The notes under the pieces: generated by a model | Seen by the model: only the letters and a program-made list of their open reading frames with translations | What the model was told of the DNA's origin: nothing | Database searches by the model: none | Source of the DNA: JAMCXS01 sp964459065 | GTDB taxonomy: Bacteria > Acidobacteriota > Terriglobia > UBA7540 | Direction: 5' to 3' | NCBI GenBank assembly: GCA_964459065.1 | Contig: CAYWMN010000141.1 | Coordinates: 1 to 9,368 of the forward strand | DNA: 9,368 nucleotides | Program-made: the position numbers and the translations under genes | Shown here: positions 5,771 to 9,368 of the stretch, in pieces | Layout of the letters: the number at the start of each line of letters is the position of its first letter | Position numbering within the stretch: the stretch's first letter is position 1

Positions 5771-6682
5771 CTAAATCTCTCCCAGGCTGTCCTCTAAACT
5801 TGCGGCGTTGATCCCTTCGACGATCTCATCAAACCGCTGGCTCCTGACGATGCTGATCGGCGTAAAAAGATCCGCTTGCTTAAGCTCGACCGCACCCAGC
5901 CGAATCAGTTCCAGCAGCGCCAGCAGCAGCGCGATCAGGGCTTGCCGCCACACAAACCCTTCGGCCAGATCGTCCAGCGCCACCGGGCCCGAGCGGTGAC
6001 TCATCACTTGCTTCACGTGCTCCAGCATCTGGTGGACGGTAATTTCATCCCGCCGGATGGCGACGGGCGGACTCTTCTTGGCGCGCTCCAGGATCGCCCG
6101 GAAAGCCGAAATCAGGTCAAAGGTGGAAACCGCCAGCCCCGGTTCATCTTCGGCTTCCGTAAACTCATCAATGCCGGAGCGGGTCCAGGTGGCGTCTTCC
6201 ACCAGGCGCTTGGATTGCAGCATCTCCGCGGCATTCTTGAACTGCTCGTGCTCGAGCAGCCGCTGCACCAGTTCCGCCCGGGGGTCTTCTTCCTCCTCGT
6301 CGCCGGCTGCCTCGGGATCGGGCGGCAGCAGCATCCGCGACTTGATGTAAATCAGGGTGGCCGCCATCAGGATGAACTCGCCCGCGACGTCGATATTCAG
6401 CTCTTCCATCAGCCGAAGATACTCCAGATATTGCTGCGTAATCGTGGCGATGGGGATGTCGTAAATGTTGAGCTGCTGCTTGCGAATCAGGTCCAGGAGC
6501 AGATCGAGCGGCCCCTCGTACACCTCCAGCTTGACGGGTGGAGCGGGCGTGTTCAAACGCGTGGGACGCTTCTCCGGCTCCGCTCGGGCGTCATCTTGAG
6601 CGCCCTGGGCCGGCGCCGGCGGAGTTTCCGCCGCGGACTCGCCGGCAACTTCCGGATCTGGGGGACGATGCTCTTCAGCCAT
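5771..6682 (-). CDS. scpA: Segregation and condensation protein A (kleisin)
   Basis: ScpA is the kleisin that bridges the heads of the SMC dimer and recruits ScpB. The 303-residue product has an N-terminal low-complexity stretch (1-50, rich in Ala, Pro, Glu), then the kleisin N-domain with EGPLDLLLDLIRKQQLNIYD (56-75), IATITQQYLEYL (78-89) and EFILMAATLIYIKSRMLLP (102-120). An acidic linker follows (DEEEED at 128-133). The C-terminal winged helix includes FVWRQALIALLLALLELIRL (243-262) and QADLFTPISI (269-278), which contacts the SMC head in known homologues. The N-terminal 50 residues exceed the typical bacterial start just before EGPLDLL, but no better start with a ribosome site is seen. 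Its ATG abuts the trpS stop (TGA then ATG), indicating one transcript and coupled translation. Confidence 0.95.
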   Translation of the reverse strand: MAEEHRPPDPEVAGESAAETPPAPAQGAQDDARAEPEKRPTRLNTPAPPVKLEVYEGPLDLLLDLIRKQQLNIYDIPIATITQQYLEYLRLMEELNIDVAGEFILMAATLIYIKSRMLLPPDPEAAGDEEEEDPRAELVQRLLEHEQFKNAAEMLQSKRLVEDATWTRSGIDEFTEAEDEPGLAVSTFDLISAFRAILERAKKSPPVAIRRDEITVHQMLEHVKQVMSHRSGPVALDDLAEGFVWRQALIALLLALLELIRLGAVELKQADLFTPISIVRSQRFDEIVEGINAASLEDSLGEI

Positions 6683-7789
6683 TCAGGTCAGCTTCACCGC
6701 GGCCCGCACCTCATCCATGGTCCCCTGGGCAAAGGCGCGCGCCTTTTGGGTTCCGGCCTCCAGGATGTCCCACACCTTTTGGGGCGCTTGCTCATAAGCC
6801 TTGCGGCGCTCCTGGACCGGCTCAAGATATTGATTCAGCGATTGCGCCATCAGCTTTTTGCAATCCACACAGCCGATTTCCGCCGTGCGGCACTCGCGGT
6901 TCGCGCGCTCCACAACCTCCGGCGGAGAGAAAATCTTATGGTGATCGAAGACGGGGCACTTTTCTGGGTCGCCGGGATCGTGGCGCCGCTGGCGCGCCGG
7001 GTCCGTCATCATGCCCGCGACTTTCTTGTCGACCACTTTGGGAGCATCGGAAAGGTAAATCGCGTTGTTGTAGCTTTTCGACATCTTGCGGCCGTCGGTG
7101 CCGCGCAGGCGCGGGCTGGGCGTCAGCAGCGATTCAGGCTCGGGAAACAAGGGCTCAACCGTCACCAGGCCGCGGTGGATGAACTCCGCCTTCCCTTCCA
7201 GCGAAGCCTCCGCGTAGGTCTTGCCGTCGAGCTTTTCGCCGCCCGCCCCTTGCGCCCTGCCATAGGCCAGATTGAAGCGCCGGGCAACTTCGCGCGCGAG
7301 TTCCACGTGCGGCACCTGGTCTTCGCCCACCGGAACGTAATCAGGCTTGTACATCAGAATGTCGGCCGCCTGCAAAAGCGGGTAGCCGAGAAATCCGAAG
7401 GTGTGAAGGTCGCGTCCGTTCAGGTTCTCCAGCTGCTCCTTGTAAGTGGGGACGCGCTCCAGCCACCCAAGCGGCGTCACCATGGAAAACAGCAGAAAAA
7501 GCTCCGCATGCTCGGGCAGGCGCGACTGCACAAAAAACACCGCCTTGGCAGGATCGAGCCCCACGGCCAGCCAGTCCGTCACCATCTCCTGAATGTTGGA
7601 CTGCAAACCGGAGGGATCGTCATAACCCGTGGTCAGCATGTGCCAGTCGGCGACAAAATAATAGCAGTCGTACCGGTCCTGCAGTTTGATCCAGTTTTGG
7701 AGCGCACCGACCAGATTGCCCAGATGCAGCTTGCCGGTTGGCCGCATTCCGCTCAAAACTCGCGGTCGCTTCTTTTCAGCCTGATTCAT
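6683..7789 (-). CDS. trpS: Tryptophan--tRNA ligase with a cysteine cluster
   Basis: Class I aminoacyl-tRNA synthetase that activates tryptophan and charges tRNA(Trp) in the cytoplasm. The HIGH-type motif is TGKLHLGN (18-25) and the KMSKS loop is GRKMSKSYNN (233-242). VPVGEDQVPHVELAREVARRF (152-172) is typical of TrpRS. At 368 residues it is longer than the common 330-350, mainly from an insertion at about 177-212 between AYG and PLFPEPESLL. Four cysteines, C278, C300, C307 and C310, are spaced C-x21-C-x6-C-x2-C, nearly the spacing reported for the [4Fe-4S] cluster of Thermotoga maritima TrpRS. The start ATG at 7789 precedes the conserved LSGMRPTGK and lacks a clear Shine-Dalgarno, so the message may be near-leaderless. 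It is the first gene of the operon with scpA, scpB and rluB. Confidence 0.95.
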   Translation of the reverse strand: MNQAEKKRPRVLSGMRPTGKLHLGNLVGALQNWIKLQDRYDCYYFVADWHMLTTGYDDPSGLQSNIQEMVTDWLAVGLDPAKAVFFVQSRLPEHAELFLLFSMVTPLGWLERVPTYKEQLENLNGRDLHTFGFLGYPLLQAADILMYKPDYVPVGEDQVPHVELAREVARRFNLAYGRAQGAGGEKLDGKTYAEASLEGKAEFIHRGLVTVEPLFPEPESLLTPSPRLRGTDGRKMSKSYNNAIYLSDAPKVVDKKVAGMMTDPARQRRHDPGDPEKCPVFDHHKIFSPPEVVERANRECRTAEIGCVDCKKLMAQSLNQYLEPVQERRKAYEQAPQKVWDILEAGTQKARAFAQGTMDEVRAAVKLT

Positions 7790-8074
7790 AAGATGGAGTC
7801 CCAGCCGCCTTCGGAACAGAAGCGAAGCTTGCCGCCCGCTCCCATGTGCCTTAATCCACTCATCCTAACATAATTGCTGTTTAAAGGAGAAGAAAGGGGC
7901 ACGCGGGCCGAAGCGCCAGATTGGGACGCGCGACGCGCCGGGCGGGAGTTCGGCTGGCCTGGCGCGCCGGACTCTGAAAGGAATTTGAGAACTGAAATCC
8001 CTCTGTGGTAAGCTTTGGCGGCATCAAGGCAGGAATGGCGTTCGCCTTTTGCCGGTCGTCATCACAACAATGCC
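7790..8074. other. Divergent intergenic region between trpS and the amidohydrolase gene
   Basis: No convincing gene is seen here. An AT-richer patch at about 7862-7885 stands out from the GC-rich surroundings and probably holds trpS promoter elements on the - strand; TATGTT and TAGGAT are weak -10 options, neither with a good -35. A GC-rich block at 7912-7974 contains the palindrome GGCGCGCC and a repeated CGCGCCGG without a T-tract. A better promoter candidate for the + strand gene lies at 7985-8014. No T-box or other recognisable leader is visible before trpS. Confidence 0.5.
7985..8014 (+). promoter_or_regulatory. Candidate promoter for the amidohydrolase gene
   Basis: TTGAGA (7985-7990, 5 of 6 to the -35 consensus) is followed by an 18-bp spacer and TAAGCT (8009-8014). 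That -10 element is weak in the middle but keeps the key T, A and final T, and it has an upstream TG (8006-8007) as in extended -10 promoters. Transcription would start near 8021, about 54 nt before the ATG at 8075. Position and direction fit the downstream gene. This is a visual match only. Confidence 0.4.
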
Positions 8075-9040
8075 ATGAATCGACGAACCTTTCTGGCCGT
8101 TGCGGCAGCGGCCGCACTTGAAAGCACAGGCCCCATGATGAATGCAAGAACTCCATCGATCCCGATTATCGACACGCATATTCACTTGTTCGATCCCAGG
8201 CGGCCCCGGGGAATTCCCTGGCCTCCCAAGGACGACCCCGTTCTCTACAAGCCCGCTTTGCCCGCCCGCTACCGGCAGGTGACCGAGGATGAAGGCATCG
8301 TGGGCGCAATCGAAATTGAATGCAGCCCGTGGCTTGAAGATAACCAGTGGGTGCTGGATATCGCCGACAACGACCCGCTGATGGTGGGAACGGTCGGCGA
8401 CCTGGAACCGAACCAACCCGACTTCCGCAAACAGCTGGAACATTTTCACAAGAATCCTTTGTTCCGCGGCATCCGGTACGGCAACCTGTGGGGCAGAAGC
8501 CTCAGCGATGAACTCAACAATCCGGATTTTGTTGCCGGGCTCAGGGAACTGGCCGCCGCCGGGCTTGAAATGGATACCGCGAATCCCGACACGGTTCTGA
8601 TCGCCGCCGTGGTGCGGCTCACCGACCTGGTTCCGGACCTGCGGATTGTGATCGACCATCTGCCGCAGTACAATCCGCCCGCCGCGGGCGCCGCGCGCAA
8701 CGAGTATGAAACCAATTTGCGCGAGCTTGGCAAACGGCCGCAGGTCTACGCCAAGATTTCCGAAGTCCTTCGCAAGGTGGACGGCCGCGTGCAGATGGAC
8801 GTTGATTTCTACCGGCCGCGGCTCGACCAGATGTGGGAGATTTTCGGCGAGGACCGGCTGATGTACGGCAGCGACTGGCCTAACAGCGACCACATCGAGA
8901 CCGTGCCGCAGGAGCTCACCGTGGTGCGCGCCTACCTGGAGAGCAAGGGAGCGGCAGCAGCGGAAAAAGTCTTCTGGAAAAATTCCGTGGCCGCCTACCG
9001 CTGGACCAAACGCGACATAAGCCAGCCGTCGCTTGGGTAA
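8075..9040 (+). CDS. Tat-exported TIM-barrel amidohydrolase (Amidohydro_2, COG3618-like)
   Basis: Predicted 321-residue metal-dependent hydrolase of the amidohydrolase-2 family. Members related to COG3618 include lactonases such as those acting on fuconolactone or 2-pyrone-4,6-dicarboxylate. The metal-binding start of the barrel is IIDTHIHLFDP (31-41, H35 and H37). Further likely active-site residues are H195 in VIDHLP and D267 in YGSDWPNSD. SPWLEDNQWVLD (84-95) and NPLFRGIRYG (127-136) are typical of this subgroup. The N-terminus MNRRTFLAVAAAAAL is a twin-arginine signal, though short and without an obvious AxA cleavage site. ATG at 8075 was chosen because it starts the Tat motif; an in-frame TTG at 8015 would bury it and overlaps the candidate promoter. 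No Shine-Dalgarno is visible. The substrate is not deducible, and no sugar or aromatic pathway genes are adjacent. Confidence 0.87.
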   Translation: MNRRTFLAVAAAAALESTGPMMNARTPSIPIIDTHIHLFDPRRPRGIPWPPKDDPVLYKPALPARYRQVTEDEGIVGAIEIECSPWLEDNQWVLDIADNDPLMVGTVGDLEPNQPDFRKQLEHFHKNPLFRGIRYGNLWGRSLSDELNNPDFVAGLRELAAAGLEMDTANPDTVLIAAVVRLTDLVPDLRIVIDHLPQYNPPAAGAARNEYETNLRELGKRPQVYAKISEVLRKVDGRVQMDVDFYRPRLDQMWEIFGEDRLMYGSDWPNSDHIETVPQELTVVRAYLESKGAAAAEKVFWKNSVAAYRWTKRDISQPSLG

Positions 9041-9135
9041 TCAGCAGCTCGGGTCGAGGCGCTGTTGAAGGGCCAAAGCGGTGCTGGAGCGTCTGCAGTT
9101 GCAACGCAACATTCCTGCAAAGCAGCCATCCTGCC

Positions 9136-9141
9136 GATAAT
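9136..9141 (+). promoter_or_regulatory. Possible -10 element before the lipoprotein gene
   Basis: GATAAT matches the -10 consensus at five of six positions and lies 27 bp before the TTG start at 9168. No good -35 is found at 16-18 bp; TTCCTG at 9112-9117 is the closest by spacing and matches poorly. Transcription would begin near 9148 with a leader of about 20 nt, enough for the ribosome site. The call rests on one hexamer. Confidence 0.25.
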
Positions 9142-9167
9142 AGAACTCTGCGCCCGAGGAGACGCCG

Positions 9168-9368
9168 TTGAATCGCTCACGAAGCTTACCAACCGCCCTG
9201 CTGGCCATCGTCCTGGCAATGGCCTGCGCGGCTTGCTCGAACAAGTCTGAACACCCGGCCGCCAAACAGGCCGCGCCAACTAAAACTCAGACTCAGGCTG
9301 AGGCTCGCAAGCCCTCCAACATCTGGAAGTCTGAAACCACCGGAAAAGAATATCGCGTGAGAATCAAC
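9168..9368 (+). CDS. Putative lipoprotein, 5' part only (cut by window end)
   Basis: The first 67 codons of an open frame that runs off the window. The start is TTG at 9168, supported by GAGGAG ending six bases upstream (9156-9161). The product begins MNRSRSLPTALLAIVLAMAC, a basic n-region and hydrophobic core leading to C20, with a second cysteine at C23. Either could be the lipidated residue; neither matches the Leu-x-x-Cys lipobox perfectly (AMAC20, CAAC23). After the signal comes a Lys/Gln/Ala/Thr-rich linker (about 25-50), then IWKSETTGKEYRVRIN (52-67), which looks like the beginning of a folded domain. I do not recognise the family. It lies 127 nt after the amidohydrolase gene in the same direction. 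Membrane attachment is inferred from the signal alone. Confidence 0.65.
   Translation, partial: MNRSRSLPTALLAIVLAMACAACSNKSEHPAAKQAAPTKTQTQAEARKPSNIWKSETTGKEYRVRIN

Noticed and set aside
5876..7873. A 665-codon open frame on + antisense to scpA and trpS
   Set aside because: It lies opposite two clear housekeeping genes, shows no domain, and is rich in His, Arg, Gln and Leu as expected from the reverse complement of GC-rich coding DNA.
8035..8121. A 28-codon upstream frame (ATG at 8035) overlapping the amidohydrolase start, as a leader peptide
   Set aside because: Although AGGA precedes the ATG, it is too close to be a good ribosome site, and the product shows no regulatory codon run.
9098..9110. 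GTTGC-AAC-GCAAC palindrome after the amidohydrolase gene as a terminator or operator
   Set aside because: Three-base loop, five-bp stem and no T-tract; no promoter element is convincingly placed around it.

Overview
The window looks like ordinary chromosome from a GC-rich, Gram-negative-type bacterium. Tat-type signals, a lipoprotein, a PafA-like phosphatase and the block trpS-scpA-scpB-pseudouridine synthase together fit Acidobacteriota best. That placement is inferred from protein style and gene order, not proven. I see no phage, transposon, CRISPR array, tRNA or rRNA, and no convincing new multi-gene system.

Layout. (1) At the left edge, on +, is an exported nitrilase-superfamily (carbon-nitrogen hydrolase) enzyme with a twin-arginine signal. 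(2) Converging on it, on -, is a likely three-gene unit read right to left: a small CoA-binding-domain protein, a class I SAM methyltransferase, and a secreted PafA-type alkaline phosphatase. A candidate promoter for this unit lies in the gap at 3949-4203. (3) Upstream on the same strand is a tight four-gene operon, trpS-scpA-scpB-rluB-like. Its junctions are 0 to 16 nt, and it ends at a candidate intrinsic terminator at 4170-4191. (4) A divergent gap of about 285 bp (7790-8074) separates trpS from a + strand Tat-type amidohydrolase of the COG3618 kind. (5) At the right edge a + strand lipoprotein gene begins with a TTG start and is cut by the window end.

The four-gene operon is housekeeping. 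TrpS charges tRNA(Trp). ScpA and ScpB are the kleisin and winged-helix partners of SMC in chromosome organisation. The pseudouridine synthase modifies rRNA. The surrounding genes are mostly exported hydrolases (nitrilase, phosphatase, amidohydrolase), which suits scavenging in the periplasm, but they do not form one recognisable pathway.

The most noteworthy details are these. TrpRS carries four cysteines spaced C-x21-C-x6-C-x2-C, close to the iron-sulfur motif known from Thermotoga TrpRS, plus an insertion before its KMSKS loop. The ScpB acidic tail overlaps an open, strongly basic frame continuous with the downstream pseudouridine synthase. The gap upstream of the CoA-binding gene holds a terminator-then-promoter arrangement with a dyad in the promoter spacer.
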